Below the pieces are notes generated by a model, which searched no databases, was not told the origin of the DNA, and worked only from the letters and a program-made list of their open reading frames with translations. The position numbers and the translations under genes are program-made. From Gnetum montanum (Eukaryota; Streptophyta; Gnetopsida; Gnetales; Gnetaceae), in the NCBI GenBank assembly GCA_015680685.1, contig MNCI01008279.1, forward strand, positions 889,600 through 953,599: a stretch of 64,000 bases of DNA, written 5' to 3'. Of the stretch, positions 1 through 12,133 are shown in pieces. Numbering within the stretch: the first letter of the stretch is position 1; each line of letters opens with the position of its first letter.

Positions 1-474
1 ACTCGTTCCGCTTCTAGGAGTGAAAGGGTGAGAAACTAATCGCGATAAGTAACTGATTCCTTAACTAGCCGTACACACCCTTAGATGCTCGTAGTCAAGT
101 CGTACTTACACCGCGCTATGAAAGTAATAAATAACATGAAATAAATAATAATAAATAAACTAAGTGAATGCTGCAATGATGAAGTAATCTTGATCTTTAT
201 TGCCAGTCATGTGCGTGTCCAAGTACAGCACACTCGAATAAAGACATCGTACAATTACATTCACCACACTGCGGGCAGACACGGGAAAATTCTAACTCTA
301 GAGGGATCAAATTGCCAGAGCTTAGCTACACTAAAACTGGGATCCTCAATAAGGGAGAACTGCCTCTTATTTATAGACATGGCGGCGGACTGCGATATCG
401 CGTATGCGATATCGCAGGGAAGGACATGATATCGCGTACGCGATATCGCGGCCGACGCAGACCGCGTCTTATCA
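1..474 (-). mobile_element. LTR fragment (Athila-like, palindrome subfamily), cut by window edge
   Basis: Read on the minus strand this begins TGATAAG at 474 and contains the palindromic GATATCGCG boxes, TATAAATAAGAG and U5-like sequence seen in the other LTRs of this family at 29219, 33791, 36521, 37454 and 42854. It stops at the first base of the window, so it may be a solo LTR or the 5' LTR of a whole element lying to the left. The flanking bases from 475 on match the 3' noncoding domain of element E (about 62600) without a break, so this LTR was inserted into element A; AAGGG (475-479) is the likely target site. Confidence 0.8.
364..447 (-). promoter_or_regulatory. LTR promoter: TATA box with two upstream palindromes
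   Basis: On the minus strand a TATAAATAAGAG box (364-375) is preceded by GATATCGCGTATGCGATATC (394-413) and the perfect 20-base palindrome GATATCGCGTACGCGATATC (428-447). The same arrangement recurs in the sister LTRs, so this is the U3 core promoter region. The function of the palindromes is unknown. Confidence 0.6.
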
Positions 475-1127
475 AAGGGTTATTCTTTGAATTCCCATTG
501 TTTTTTTGTATGAGAACCACACCATGCAAAGACTTATTCAACTTCCTTTAATTAGTTGACATGGAATTGTAAGTAATCCATGACAACACACATGCACCTA
601 GGTAAATAGAAAGACACAAAGAATACTGAATCCCCTTGAAATCACACCCTGTTCAAACCTTAAATGCTTTCCAATTCTAGAAACTTCCAAATTTACAAAT
701 TTATTAAAGTTTTGTTAATGAAAAAGAGGTTGCACGTTTCTAGAATAAGGAAAACCATAGAGTTTGTGGATGGGTGGATGTTGTGGACTCACTACTTGTT
801 GCATGAAAAGGAAACCATGTCCTAATCATTTATAACAAAATTCAAAGCTAGTATCCAAAAACCAACAATCAAATAATAGAATAGTACATATCACCATCAA
901 GCAATACATTACCATTGTACTTGGCACTTATTAATAAAAATTTAGAAAATCACATTAAAATAAAATAAAATAAAATATAAAAGAACGTATAAAATATTCA
1001 AGAAATAGCAAATATACTAATGATGGTGTAAAACAAAAATTGAAAAAGATTAGTAACATGAAAAAAAAAGGTTGTAAAATAAAAAGATGAAAATTAAGGA
1101 GCTACTTATATGGTTAGCATGGATGGC
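475..1127 (-). other. 3' noncoding domain of element A (truncated)
   Basis: AT-rich sequence without an open frame. It matches the 3' noncoding regions of element E (about 62600-63190, same strand) and element C (about 34850-35280, opposite strand), including the block containing CACACCATGCAAAGAC. It lies between the end of pol and where the 3' LTR should be. The distal half is missing from the window because of the LTR insertion at 474. Confidence 0.55.
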
Positions 1128-2330
1128 CATCTCCCCTAGGACTAACTTGAAAGGAGGAGATCTAAAATATGGAGCATAATTGTCCATCTAATGAGGCATT
1201 TTGGTGTATTAGCTAGCTTATGCTCATGGAAAGGTTTGATTTACTAGATGTTGACTAGCTGTTTCTTGTCTAGGCTCTCCAGTTTGTAGATCATCATGGC
1301 CTTAGAAGGAAAAGTTTCATAAATGATGTAATGTCCTTCCCAAAACATTTGGAACTTAGTTCATTGAGATATGTGTGTGGGGTTCTAGTAAAGAACCTTA
1401 TCTCCCAATTTAAATTTAACTTTTCTAATTTTAAGGTCATGGCTCTTTTTGTTGTAGGCCTTGTGCAACTTGTTAGATAATAGGGCCACCAATTAGTTTT
1501 TGTCTAGCAGGTTGAGATTCATTAGTCTTTCTTTTCATGGTAAACTCAAGTTGAGGTTGAGGTCACATGCTGTTGAAAGTATATGGAGCTCAGATTGAAT
1601 AGGAAGCGTTGGTAATTTTCCATATACAAGCTCATAGGGAGAATAGCCTATAGGAAGTTTCCATGTTGAGCAGTAGGCCCAAAGGGCATCATTGAGTTTT
1701 GTGCTCTAATCTTTCTTATGTTTGCTAACAGTTATTGTTAAAATCCTTATGATTTCCCTATTGGTAACCTTTGCTTGACCATTAGCTTGGGGGTGGTAGG
1801 GTGTTGTGAGTTTATGTTCAAATCCCAAGCATTGCATGAGCTTTCAAAAAGTATCACCTATAAAGTAAGTTCCATTATAAGAAATTAATGCACATGGGAC
1901 ACCAAACCTGTTCACAACATTTTGCTGTACAAACTAAGAAGTAGTAGAAGATGTACAGTTGATGAAAGTTTCTGCTTCTACCCATTTTGTACAATAGTCA
2001 ACATCAACTATGATGTACGCCTTTCCATTTGACATGTGCATGATGGAACCCATGAAGTCAATGCCCTAGATGTTAAAGGATTCTAGTGGTTGAATCCATT
2101 ATTGAGGTTCTTGAATTCAAGTAGTCATGCTACCATCTTGTTGGCCTCATTCACAAGAGTGGACATAATGGTGAGCATCTCTAAAGATTGTTGGCCAATA
2201 GTACCCTACCATTAGGATTTTGATGGCCATGCTTCTCTAGCATAGTGTCCTCCACAAGGACCTTCATGATAATCTTGGAGAACACATAGTTGATCAACAT
2301 TAGGAACACACCAATGAGCCAAGCCATCAG
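1128..2330 (-). pseudogene. Integrase relic, element A
   Basis: In the minus-strand frames the zinc-binding region is followed by FGVPCALISYNGTYF and TTPYHPQANGQAKVTNREI, the integrase core pattern of Ty3/gypsy elements. The first catalytic Asp is present (GIDFMGS), the second is replaced (SYNGT in place of the family's S-D-N-G) and the Glu is kept in TNREI. The frame is broken by several stops and at least one shift. The ALWAYCSTWKLPIGYSPYEL segment, usual before the C-terminal domain, follows. Integrase normally joins the cDNA to host DNA; this copy cannot. Confidence 0.8.
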
Positions 2331-2589
2331 TGCACACCTTGTAGAGGTGTCTATTGATCTCTATGAAGTGTTTTACCTAGTGAAGAAATTGCTATTTCTT
2401 TCGGTGGTCCAACCTTTATGGCATCTCTTGAGTGAGAAGATAGGTGAGAATGTCATCATACCATTTAGGCTCATTGGAAAATTATTCAGTTATAGCCCCA
2501 ACAAAGAGGAGTTCATCATAAAACATATTAGATAGTGGATTTTCTTTCTTTTTTTGTCCTATTGCAACCGAGACAAGTGTTCAACGATC

Positions 2590-3000
2590 ATATTCTTAGT
2601 GCCCTTTCGATCTACCATTGTAAGATCGAATTCCTACAAGATCACCAACCACCATATGACATAAGGGCTTACCATTAGCTTGCTCATTAATAAGTAGATG
2701 GCATTGTGGCCCTTATGCACAAACACCTTATATCCAAGCACATAATGCCTGAACTTCTCTAGAGCAAACACCACTACCATCAATTCCTTTTTTATGGTGG
2801 TGTAGTTTAGTTGTGCATCCACAATGCTTTGACTAGTGCAATGGATGTAGTATGGATGTTTTTTATCATCCATTTGCATAAGCACGAATCCCAAGGTGTA
2901 GTTAGATGCATCCATCATGATGTGGAAGGGCCTAGACCAATTAGGTGCTTGGAGAATTGGAGTTTCCACAAGTTTATCTTTCAAGTATTAAAATATTTTT
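2590..3000 (-). pseudogene. RNase H relic, element A
   Basis: An open stretch of 116 codons (2634-2984) reads like a gypsy RNase H: IMMDASNYTLGFVL, then QLNYTTIKKELMVVVFALEK and FRHYVLGYKVFV. The downstream frame gives DRKGTKNMIVEHLSRLQ, the usual end of this domain. The first Asp and the Glu are present. The third acidic site, expected in the VFVHKGHNA stretch, is replaced. RNase H would degrade the RNA of the RNA-DNA hybrid during reverse transcription. Confidence 0.85.
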
Positions 3001-3800
3001 TCACATTCCACGGTCTAGACAAATAAAGCATCTTTCTTTGTTAGCTCCACCAATAGCTTTGTAATCTTAGAGAAATTCTCTATGAATTGCTGGTAGTATC
3101 TAGTATGTCCAAGGAATGATCAAACATCTTTGACAGTTTTTGGTTGATAGGTTATTCCATGGATGACCCTTATTTTCTTAGGGTCTACCTCAATTCCTAC
3201 TTGTGATATCTTGTGCTCTAATATAATGCCTTCATGAACCATTAGATGACTCTTTTGCCAATTGAGTTGCAAGTTGGTCTCAACACATCATTTTAGCACT
3301 TTCTCAAAGAGGTCTAGGGCTTACTCAAATGTAGCTCCATAAGTGGAGTAGTCATCCATGAAGACTTCCACACCACTACTAATTTTCTATTAAAAAATGG
3401 TTAGAACTAGGTGTTGAAATGTAGTAAGAGCATTGCAAAGACCAAAAAGCATCATGTGATATGCAAAAATCCCTCAAGGACTTGTGAATGTTGTTTTGGC
3501 CTGGTCCTCTAGTGCAATTTGAATTTGGTTATAGCCACTATAACCATCTAGAAAACTATAGTAGCCATGCTCAGATATTGTGTTTAACACTTGATCAATA
3601 AATGGCAATAGAAAATGGTCCTTAAATGTTGCCATATTTAGTAGCCAAAAATCAATGCAAACCCACCACTTGCCACCTTTCTTTGGTACAATTACAAGTT
3701 GACTAACCCACTCACTATCTGCAATGGGATAAATGAACCCCACCTTAAGGAGTTGTTCAATTTCCTCTTTGATGATCTGCTTTAGTTTAGGATTTAATCA
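3001..3800 (-). pseudogene. Reverse transcriptase relic, element A
   Basis: 3474-3743 is open and reads GFIYPIADSEWVSQLVIVPK ... CIDFWLLN ... YYSFLDGYSGYNQIQIA, the fingers and first palm motif of a gypsy RT with its Asp kept. The catalytic motif appears as F-M-D-D at 3351-3362. Further on GHKIS-type and FLGHTRYYQQFIENFSK motifs (thumb/connection) follow. In-frame stops lie after SP, before the FMDD segment and in the thumb. Similarity is strongest to Athila-lineage RTs as remembered; a database search was not possible. Confidence 0.85.
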
Positions 3801-4075
3801 CCTCTGTGGCTATCTCTTTGGCTTCAAGGCCAAATTAGTGTAGATGCGATGTTGGCATATCCTAGGATCAATCCCTATGAGTTTAGGATATAACCAAGAA
3901 AAGGCAACTGATCATTTTCAACCACATTCAATATCATATTTTCCTACTATAAAGCAAGATTTGCATTGATTATGACTAGCTTCATATTTTTTAAAAACAC
4001 ATATTCAATTCTGACTAGTAGTGTTTTTAGATCAAGGAGCTCTTGCTTGAATTTTTTAAGAATCTCCAACTCTCG

Positions 4076-4720
4076 CTAATAAGTATCATCATTTGCATCA
4101 TTAGAGAGTTGGTGATGAACTTGCTCTAGTTCACTCATGCCTATGACATATGTCCATGTCAAGCTCTCAGTCGGTTCCATGCAAAGTGTGTTGCTCCTAG
4201 AATTACTAGTCAGCAATTGGGTGTTCTTCTGTTTTGTGGCTACTATGTATAGAAACCTTTGAATTTCTACCTTTGATGCACACTGGTTACATGTAGAGAT
4301 AAATTCTTGTTTCATGGCCTAGAGTTTTTGCAAAAAATTGAACCATGTATCATTATACATGATGCATAGAACTCACTTCTTCTTGATCTTTCCAGATGCA
4401 TTCTCTTCAGATATTTCCAAGGAAAGATGTTTGATGGTCATTTTTGTATCAATGGTGCTAAGTCATGCCCTTCCCATGATGATTGGGAAATCCCCTTTGT
4501 AGTTCTCCACTTTGATCACTAAGAAATTAGCAGGATAAGACCACCCATAGATAGTGATTACAATGTCTTCTACTAGTCCTACTGGAACAATGATGGACTG
4601 GTTTACCAATTCTAATATAATATTGCTTTTCTTTAAAGGAGGCAAGTTCCATATAGTATACATCTTATGAGAGATCAAGTTGACACTAGAACTTGAGTTG
4701 ATAAGAGATTTGCACAGTTC
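4076..4720 (-). pseudogene. Protease and PR-RT linker relic, element A
   Basis: The segment 4463-4700 reads as a retroviral-type aspartic protease: an N-terminal SLINSSSSVNLIS where the family has D-S-G at the active site (Asp and Gly both lost), then LELVNQSIIVPVGLVEDIVI and DFPIIMGRA near the end. 4076-4315 is an open 79-codon linker, also present in element C at 33142-33348 (CNQCA, TTRKSKKICMERTDE there). The protease would cleave Gag-Pol. Frames are mostly continuous with gag upstream. Confidence 0.75.
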
Positions 4721-5039
4721 ATTCCTAGCAATCTACAAATGAATCAAATGACTTCCAAGATCTGCTAACTTCTTGAGAAGGTTTCCAGCATCAATCGAAT
4801 CAGATACGACATGAGTATGCATAACAATATGGATCTTGGGTGATGTTTTTTTTCAAGGGGACTTAAAGGAATTTGATATAGAGAAAGACAAAGGAACAAG
4901 GTTGTCAATTGCAGGTGTATTTGAGGGCTTAGGTGGACTACATGATCAAAAGAAATGTCTTTTCTTTGATTGAGTATTTGAACCACTCGATTGATTAACC
5001 AGTTGTAGGTTAATGGCCCTAATGGCATTGCATTATTAC

Positions 5040-8000
5040 GGTTGAGCTAGTAGTTCACCCTACATAGGTGGAGTAGGTGTTAGCTATGTGGTTGGAGGAG
5101 GAAGATGTGCAGGAATAGGAGGATAAGGGTAAGAGGTGGTATCCCTCTGTGCATGTGAAGAATGCATTCGGTAATGATTAGGAGGATAGTAGTGAGATTG
5201 GAAAGTAGAAATGCGATTGGAGGAGTCACATGGAAATAAGGATTGCTGAACATAATACCCATATGGATTAGGTTGCCTATAAGGGTATTGCTATCTTGAT
5301 GGTGCTAGCACCCATGATTGTGGTTGCTACACTATTGATATTGCTCATATGATTGTGGTGGAGTTTTGCTTGGATAACATTACTGATGCTGGTGGAACTG
5401 CCTAAAATTACCTTGAGGATAAGGTAATCTTCTAGATGTTTTCCTTCGTATTAGTTGTGGATTCAAAGCATACACCCCATACTCCTATAAGTGTGACACT
5501 ATGGGGCAACATCCCTTAGGATGTTGATACTAGCAAACGTCACATCCACCATTGTTATCTGATTCACTTCGTGCAACTTCTTCTATTGTAGAAATTTTTC
5601 TCTTACCTATTTGATAGGCATGTTCAACTTCTTTGTGCCTCCTACACTCATGATCACTACCTTGTTCTTTGGACTCTTCATCAATTTTTAGGACAGCTTG
5701 AAATATTCTATCCATGGAGTCCCATAACTAATCAACCTTGGCTATAATTTTAGATTGAAATTTTTGGAGTGGTAAGGTTTTTATATTCACTACCTCATTA
5801 GGTGTGGATTCTTCCTCACTATCATAAAATTAAACCACCCTCTTTTAGATGGAAGGATCATGGTTGCACTCTTCTGCACTTTCTCTTTTTCTTAATTCAT
5901 CCTCCTCTTTAGCTACTTGCTCAATTAGTCTTTGTATTTGATGGGCACTTAATTCTAATAGTCACCCTTGGGCATAGACACCAAGGGTTTCCCTTGTTTT
6001 TTATCAAAGCTCATCTACAATATGGGAAAGTTGATCTAGTTGAGAATAACCATGGCCAAGACATTTGTGCATTAAGGAATAGTATCAATTAACATCTTTG
6101 GATCTTCCATCTCAAGTTGGACACTCTAGAGTACGTTTGATATTTGTCACTGAACAATTCAAGCATGCTACTCCATCATTTGATTCACTTCTTTGCAACT
6201 TCTTCTATTGTAGAAAATTTTCCCTTACCTCTTTGATAGGCATGTTCAACATCTTTGTGCCTCCTACACTCATGATCACTACCTTGTTCTTTCGACTCTT
6301 CAACAATTTATAGGATAGCTTAAAATCTTCTATCCATGGAGTCCCATAACTAATCAACCTTGGCCATAATTTTAGATTGAAATTTTTGGAGTGGTAAGGT
6401 TTTTCTATTTACTACCTCATTAGGTGTGGATTCTTCCTCACTATCATAAAATTAGACCACCCTCTTTTAGATGGAAGGATCATGGTTGCACTCTTCTGCA
6501 CTTTCTCTTTTTCTTAATTCATCCTCCTCTTTAGCTACTTGCTCAATTAGTCTTTGTATTTGATAGAGGCTTACTTCTAATAGTCACCCTTGGGCATAGA
6601 CACCAAGGGTTCTCCTTGTTTTTTATCAAATCTCATCTACAATGTGGCAAAGTTGATCTAGTTGAGAATAACCATGGACAAGAAATTTGTGCATTAAGGA
6701 ATAATATTAATTAACATCCTTGGATCTTCCATCTCAAGTTGGACACTCTAGAGTATGTTTGTTATTTGTCATTGAACAATTCAAGCATGGTACTCCATCA
6801 TTTGATAGATTCCTCTTCTAAGGACTAGTACCAATTTTTTTCTTCTTTAATGAGTGTCCTTGGGAACAACTTTGGTTTTTGCCACTTATTCTCTATGTTT
6901 TGCAAGGAACATACATCTTGGAAAGCTGGGAGATGATTCTGAAAATCAGAGTTATATCCCCCTTCAAATTCAGGAATACTATTCATGTCTAGGCCTTTGA
7001 TCCAACTATCCTTGACACGCCTTGTTGGAATTCATACTACCTTTGCAATATTGAGCATACTTCAAGTAACAAGAAAAGTCTCATTGAGGCCTTGATTTTG
7101 ATGTCTACGATGCTCTTTGTTACCCCTTTGTTCATGGCAATGTGTTTCTCTTGAATTTCCATGCCATTGATCTTGCCTTTGTTGATGGTCCCTTCAATCA
7201 TTTTGGTCCCGTTAGTCATTTTGGTCACCTCCATCATAGTTATGTCCTCTACGATTGTGATTAGAGCCAGAAGAAGATGATGATGATGACAAAGGTGAAG
7301 AGGAAGAAGTACTAGCACCATCCTAGTGCTTGTAACCACATCTTTGGCAATTGCAATCACAATCTTGTTTCTTGTTCACATCCTTGCCTTGACTTGTCCC
7401 TTTGGATCCATTATTACTAGAACTAGGGTTGTGAATTGTGGACTATAAGTTTTGGTTTTGACCTTCACCACCCAAGTTAAAGAGATGAATTTCATTGAAT
7501 GGGAAACCCACAAAGAAGGGTTCTCCATCATCTTTGGTATAGCATAAATGGAAAATCATTAAATCCTTTTTCCTTCACAAATTCATGACATTTTTCCAAT
7601 TGTCAATCTTGTAGACATTGTGCCTCAATGGAATGATAATCCCTGGCATCAATACCTTGCACAACATACTCATCATGATGTTCCTAGAGATCCTATCATA
7701 CAAGCATTTATTAGAGCATTGTAGGAATGGATTGATCGAGTAGTAACACAATGTTTCCCTCCATGTCATGCCATCACAGCTATTGATCTTGATGTAGGAT
7801 GAAGGTAAAATTGGGTACATACTCATCAAGATGAGCATATACGACTCGATATTGTTAAGACATTGGCTAATGAGCTCTATCAAACTTGGGTAGAGAAGCA
7901 CTCCTGTGATAAGAAGACATTTTTAATTAGATGATAAATACATAGTGTGCTTTTAAATTTTGTTGTAGTAATTGCAAAATATGATATGAATCTAAGGTAT

Positions 8001-8055
8001 GTTTCAAAAATTTTAAATGATTTACACTAAATCTTAGATAGTACATTAAACAACC
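5040..8055 (-). pseudogene. Gag relic, element A, with internal duplication
   Basis: Minus-strand translation matches the gag of element C piece by piece: RDYHSIEAQ near 7650, a serine-rich then Arg/Gln/His-rich stretch at about 7100-7330, MNSIPEFEGGYNSDFQNHLP and TLIKEEKNWY at about 6830-6990, then QLDQLCHI and RRTLGVYAQG. It ends in a Pro/Tyr/Gln-rich tail (QYPYRQPNPYGYYVQQ, about 5230-5290). A 0.62-kb tandem duplication (5561-6806) repeats the C-terminal half. Many stops and shifts are present. Gag forms the particle that packages element RNA. Confidence 0.7.
5561..6806 (-). repeat. Tandem duplication of about 620 bp within gag of element A
   Basis: Two direct copies, about 5561-6185 and 6186-6806, begin with GATTCACTTC and end with ACTCCATCATTTGAT. 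They differ by only scattered substitutions by eye, so the duplication is younger than most of the decay in the element, or has been homogenised. Elements C and D have a single copy. Confidence 0.85.
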
Positions 8056-8061
8056 AAAAGG

Positions 8062-8080
8062 TCCTTGGCAACAGTGCCAA
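8062..8080 (-). other. Primer binding site, element A (tRNA-Asp type)
   Basis: Directly inside the 5' LTR the minus strand reads TTGGCACTGTTGCCAAGGA, close to the plant tRNA-Asp complement used by Athila elements (TGGCGCCGTTGCCGGGGA from knowledge of the lineage). Its position next to the LTR end at 8081 supports the call. Confidence 0.75.
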
Positions 8081-8844
8081 TGATGAGCAGCGAGGTACCC
8101 CTATGCCCAACCATATAAATCACTAAGGCATTTATGCATGATCTGATTGAATTCTATGGACCTGTAGTTCTCTAGTGCACTAGTTCTTCTAAGAAGTGAA
8201 ATTGAGGTACATGATTTTTATCATTTTAGGTTTTATAAATTTTCACCTACAACAATAATGAAAGGTAGATTAATTTAGGATCTAATTTATCTATTTCCTA
8301 GCTAGCCTAACACAAATACACATTCCACTTTCTTGGACACATCCTAAACATGTATAGCATTGCTAGGCTACCAAAGATTAAGCATTCTTGGGTTACCAAG
8401 TGCTACACATATGCTTAAAGTGGTTGTGCTTGTGTTCATTACCAACTAGGAATTAATTACTTAGTTAAAGTGCATAAAAGTAAAGTAAATTAAAGAAAAC
8501 ATTAATCTATTCTTAGTGCTGGAAGGATTGTCAAAAGAGTTCATTTTTATTCCCATCACACTATTGTGCTCAAGCACATCAATGTTCAAACAAAGATCTA
8601 TACACACTTAGAATCCTACTATGGACACCCTAACAATATTCTAACTCTAGAAAAGACAAACTACAAGTTCTTCACTAACTATCACAAAAAACTGATATGA
8701 AAATTTTGAACCTAAGTGCTATATTTATAGGCTAGCATATACCCTACAACATCACATATCTAACATCACATCTTGGCTCTGACATTGGATACCTTATGTT
8801 GAGGGTCCAACATTAGATACTTGAAATCAGAGCATGATTCATCA
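8081..8844 (-). mobile_element. 5' LTR of element A
   Basis: Plus-strand ends are TGATGAGCAGCGAGG at 8081 and GATTCATCA at 8844, the same termini as the other LTRs of the family. A minus-strand TATA box (CTATAAATA, about 8725-8733) lies within. It lacks the GATATCGCG palindromes of the LTRs at 1-474 and 29219-43890, so it belongs to a different LTR subfamily, closer to the LTR of element E at 60379-61287. Confidence 0.75.
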
Positions 8845-10395
8845 CATGCTATATATTTATTTTCTTGTACTCTCTATTTTTTATTTTTAATATGATTGTT
8901 ATAATGAAATAAAAGGATAAAATATCACCACTTATGTGATCCCTCAATGTTCACTATGCAAGTTGCATTTGAAAGGATTCATAAAGCCTTAATACTTATC
9001 CTCTAAGTGGTGTTCAAGAGGGTTGTTAGATGAGCAAAAGTCTACATGTTACTAAAAATAAGTAGTTTACTATCAATTTAAATGAATCCTTTCTAAATTT
9101 TAGGTGTGCGATTCTATGAATAATTCTAAACTCTAAGTGAGCTACTTCTAAAATTTGAGTGTCTATGAAGAAATATAATGAATGCCTTAAAGTATGAAGC
9201 AAACTAGAGGTATCCATTTAAACACAATTTCAATTTAGAAAAATAGCCAAACCAATAACAAATGAAGATGAGAAAATATCCCATACCTAGAAATGCTTCA
9301 AAAAAATAGAAAAAACCCAAAGCAATAATCCAACTAGGAAAAAATAATTAGAAAATTATCTTTGGGAAAAACCTAAAATATAAATTTTTTTGACATAGCT
9401 TGAAAATTTGCAAATCAAAAGTACAACAACACACATGCGTATCAGAAACACCATGATATCTCATGATCACAAATGGTTAGAAGGTTTGACATATAATGAA
9501 GAGAAAATATAATAATTTGAATATTTGGATTTGTACAATTCAAAAATATCTTTTTGAAATAACTCGACAATATTTTGTGCTTTATAAATGTTCTTTTCAT
9601 ATAAATTAATGACTCTAGTACATACTTCCTCTACTATGAAGATCTACTAACCCTTCCTACATGTCTAGAAGTCTAGTCTAGTGGAGAAATTTACTAAGGA
9701 GAAAGAGAGCCTAAATGTCACGATGAGGAAATTACACAAGCAAGCACTAAGTGAGGAATTCACTACATACTATAAAAATATGGTATGTTCATTTCTTGAA
9801 TTTCAGCCTAAATTACTAGTTGTTCTCCCCCATATATCTATTGTTGTTATATGCATTACATAATGAAGTTTAAGAAAAATTTCTCAAGCAGCATAACACT
9901 AGCTAAAAATGTTCAAGTCTTGGTTTGATTATACCACCACCACCATCCAGTGATTTAATAACATTACAATTAATGATGAAGGATACTGCTATAGATATGA
10001 AGGGAGAGTCATGAGCCAACATTTTTGATAATTTAGTAAATGCAAATATGGATTCCTTTGCTAAATGATAATAACTTATAAATTTTCTTGCTTGTAATTA
10101 ACTATTTGATACCTTTGTGATTGACAATGAAGTTTAATTTTTATTAATTTCTATGAAAATATTATTTTCTTTTTAGAAAATTTAGATTTTATTTATGCTG
10201 TAATATATTTTGAGAAAGATCAGGCCCCTTGTATCTCTTGCCATTCTTTCTAACATTTCAGAAGAACTTTTGAGGCCAAAATGGTTTATGACATATATAG
10301 TTCCAAGAAAGAAAAAAGCCCACTATCATTCTACTATATTAATTTTTGCTTTACTAATGGAGAATAATATTTTTTCTTTAAGCCAGATAATGCAG
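8845..10395. other. Unassigned AT-rich DNA between elements A and B
   Basis: No retrotransposon domain or RNA gene recognised. One short frame (9681-9863, plus) has some protein-like character and a possible GTATGT splice donor after AAAAATATG, but 60 codons alone do not support a gene. A short block near 9625-9665 (CTACTATGAAGATCTACTAA, then CCCTTCCTACATG) resembles part of the 2.4-kb LTR at 47430-47490. Confidence 0.4.
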
Positions 10396-10611
10396 TGTCA
10401 TGATGGTTTGGAAAGAAAATGTAGGCATTGAGATTAGACTATTCAGTTTGGCAAGTTTTCTACCTTAAGAGCTGACAAGCCTGATGGACTCTTCGACCTA
10501 CCCACTTGGACAATTCACCCAATTGAAAGTCTACATAAGAACCATGCTAGGAGTTGTTAGCGGTGTTCAGGATGGATAAAACAGTTTGGCAAGTTTTCTA
10601 ATGGAGAAGTT

Positions 10612-11050
10612 TGCTATGCTATGCTATGCTACGTAGTGTAGCAAGCCTTCGAAAAATTAATCAAATGTCTGAATACAAGTTTAGCAAGATGTTTGTGCAA
10701 GGCAAAGTCAAAATTCAACTAATACAAGGTAGGGCAAAACAAGCAAAGTCTTCTTGTCATAGTTTTGATAGAAGTGCAAGTTACCTTGGCTACTACGCTA
10801 CGTAGCATAGCATAGCATAGCAAAGATTCGCATCAATAAAAATGCTCCAAAGCTTAGGCTGGCATGCACCAAGGCTTTCAACAAAAGCTAGTGACTCCAA
10901 TGCAATTTTTCTATTTAAACCGATGGCTACGCTATGCCAATGTGCTACACTGCATAGCGTAGCACAATGTACTAAGCATCTACGCTATGCCAATGTGCTA
11001 CGCTGCATAGCATAGCAAAGCATAGCAAGCAGCTATGCTACTTCAATGTG
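10612..11050 (+). repeat. Clustered TAGCATAGC / GCTACGCTA palindromic motifs in 5' LTR U3
   Basis: Repeats of GCTATGCTA, GCTACGCTACGTAGC and TAGCATAGCATAGCA occur in both orientations with spacers such as AATGT, so many potential hairpins form. CpG-containing and TpG/CpA versions coexist, as expected when methylated CG sites decay. The homologous region of the 3' LTR is 27500-28010. Confidence 0.7.
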
Positions 11051-11229
11051 CTTCATTTCCACTTGCATTATTGGCACATTGGATTCTAGCATGTGCAGTT
11101 TTGACAACATGGTTGTAGTGTAGCAAGTTCATGACTAGTTTTGCACATCTACATAGTACGGGCATGTTAGCATCTTGTGGGTCTAGGACATGTGGCATCC
11201 AAGCCTCATTTCTCACTTGCTACTAGCCC

Positions 11230-11237
11230 TATAAATA
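11230..11237 (+). promoter_or_regulatory. TATA box, 5' LTR of element B
   Basis: TATAAATA in the context CCCTATAAATACCTCGATGAG, conserved in the 3' LTR at 28203-28210. It is the likely core promoter for sense transcription; the U3 palindromes lie 200-600 bp upstream. Confidence 0.55.
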
Positions 11238-12133
11238 CCTCGATGAGTAACACTCAAAGGGTTGAAATTTTTTGCAGTTGGCAATTCGGGTTGGCAATTC
11301 AGTTTGGCTTCTTTGTAGTTGGCAATTTGAGTTGGCTTTTTGCATTGGGATTTTTGTGTGTTGGCTTTTCTTTGCAGTTTGCTTTTTTATTCCAAGAATT
11401 AACATTTCTGCATTAGCGAGAGTAGTTTTCTTGTTGGGATTTTGCACTGTTAGCTTTTAAGTTCTCACTCAAAGGCACACTTGGCACATTTTGAGAATTC
11501 TTGTCATTCTTGAACTCTCTATGCACCTTCGACGTCGTATAACTTGCTATACATTTTTAAGCAAGGCAAAGAATTGAACCCGCTACTTTGCTATGGTGCA
11601 TTTTCTTACCCTAGTTTATTTTTTTATCTCTTTATTGTTATCACTGTTTGGAATTATTTTCTTCATTCTTGCATTTATTGATCATTGATTTTGCCTCACG
11701 TATTTTTTACTTAAAAAAATGTTTATGTAAGGTTAAGTTATATGAATTAAGTCCTTGTTTAATCGACCAGACCATTTAGGGTGCCCTGCTTCCTTTCTAT
11801 CTAGCACAACCCTCGCACAGATTTGGGATTAAACTATTCACTCGGCAACCTCTCGGTGTTTCCAACCATCGACGTTTTCAATCACTATAGTTTTTGATGT
11901 TAGAAGGAGGGCCTTTTGGTGCTTCTTTTTCTGTCTCACAAGTAGTCTTGCATGCTCTCTGTATCCTGTTACCTATTAGCATAAACATGACACCCTTGCG
12001 GTTGTTTACACACCGTGTGGTATAGGTAGGTTGCAACGAAGGTTCCTTTGGAACCTTGCAGGATAGAAAGCCTCCGATCACCTCTTGATCTCTTTGTTTT
12101 TCTTGCTTACAAACCCTTTTCAACTTCACGAAA

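Larger units (their letters stand above)
475..8844 (-). mobile_element. Element A: Athila-like Ty3/gypsy retrotransposon, degraded, 3' LTR not visible
   Basis: Minus-strand element with, from right to left, 5' LTR (8081-8844), PBS, gag, PR, RT, RNase H, integrase and a 3' noncoding domain broken at 474 by a younger LTR. This PR-RT-RH-INT order is that of Ty3/gypsy elements. A tRNA-Asp-like PBS plus RT and RNase H motifs point to the Athila lineage by knowledge of the family. It is the only member of its family here with all enzymatic domains recognisable, but every one carries stops, so it is dead. A TSD cannot be checked because the 3' LTR lies outside; the 5 bases beyond the 5' LTR are CATGC. 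Confidence 0.8.
10396..11889 (+). mobile_element. 5' LTR of element B
   Basis: Starts TGTCATGATGG and is a direct repeat of 27283-28845 over its whole length. It contains GCTATGCTA/TAGCATAGC palindromic clusters in U3 (10612-11050) and TATAAATA at 11230-11237. The 3' end is set by alignment with CGCTACA of the 3' LTR; here it reads CACTATA, so the last base pair of the LTR appears mutated. Confidence 0.8.

Noticed and set aside
7037-7360. 107-codon minus-strand open frame
   Set aside because: A neighbouring frame on the same strand carries the Gag text conserved with element C, so this is an out-of-frame shadow.
9681-9863. Host gene exon
   Set aside because: 60 codons with a possible splice donor but no second exon, no domain and no conservation evidence.
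11890-11930. A primer binding site for element B
   Set aside because: The sequence after the 5' LTR (TTTTTGATGTTAGAAGG) has no convincing match to a tRNA 3' end that I can recall.
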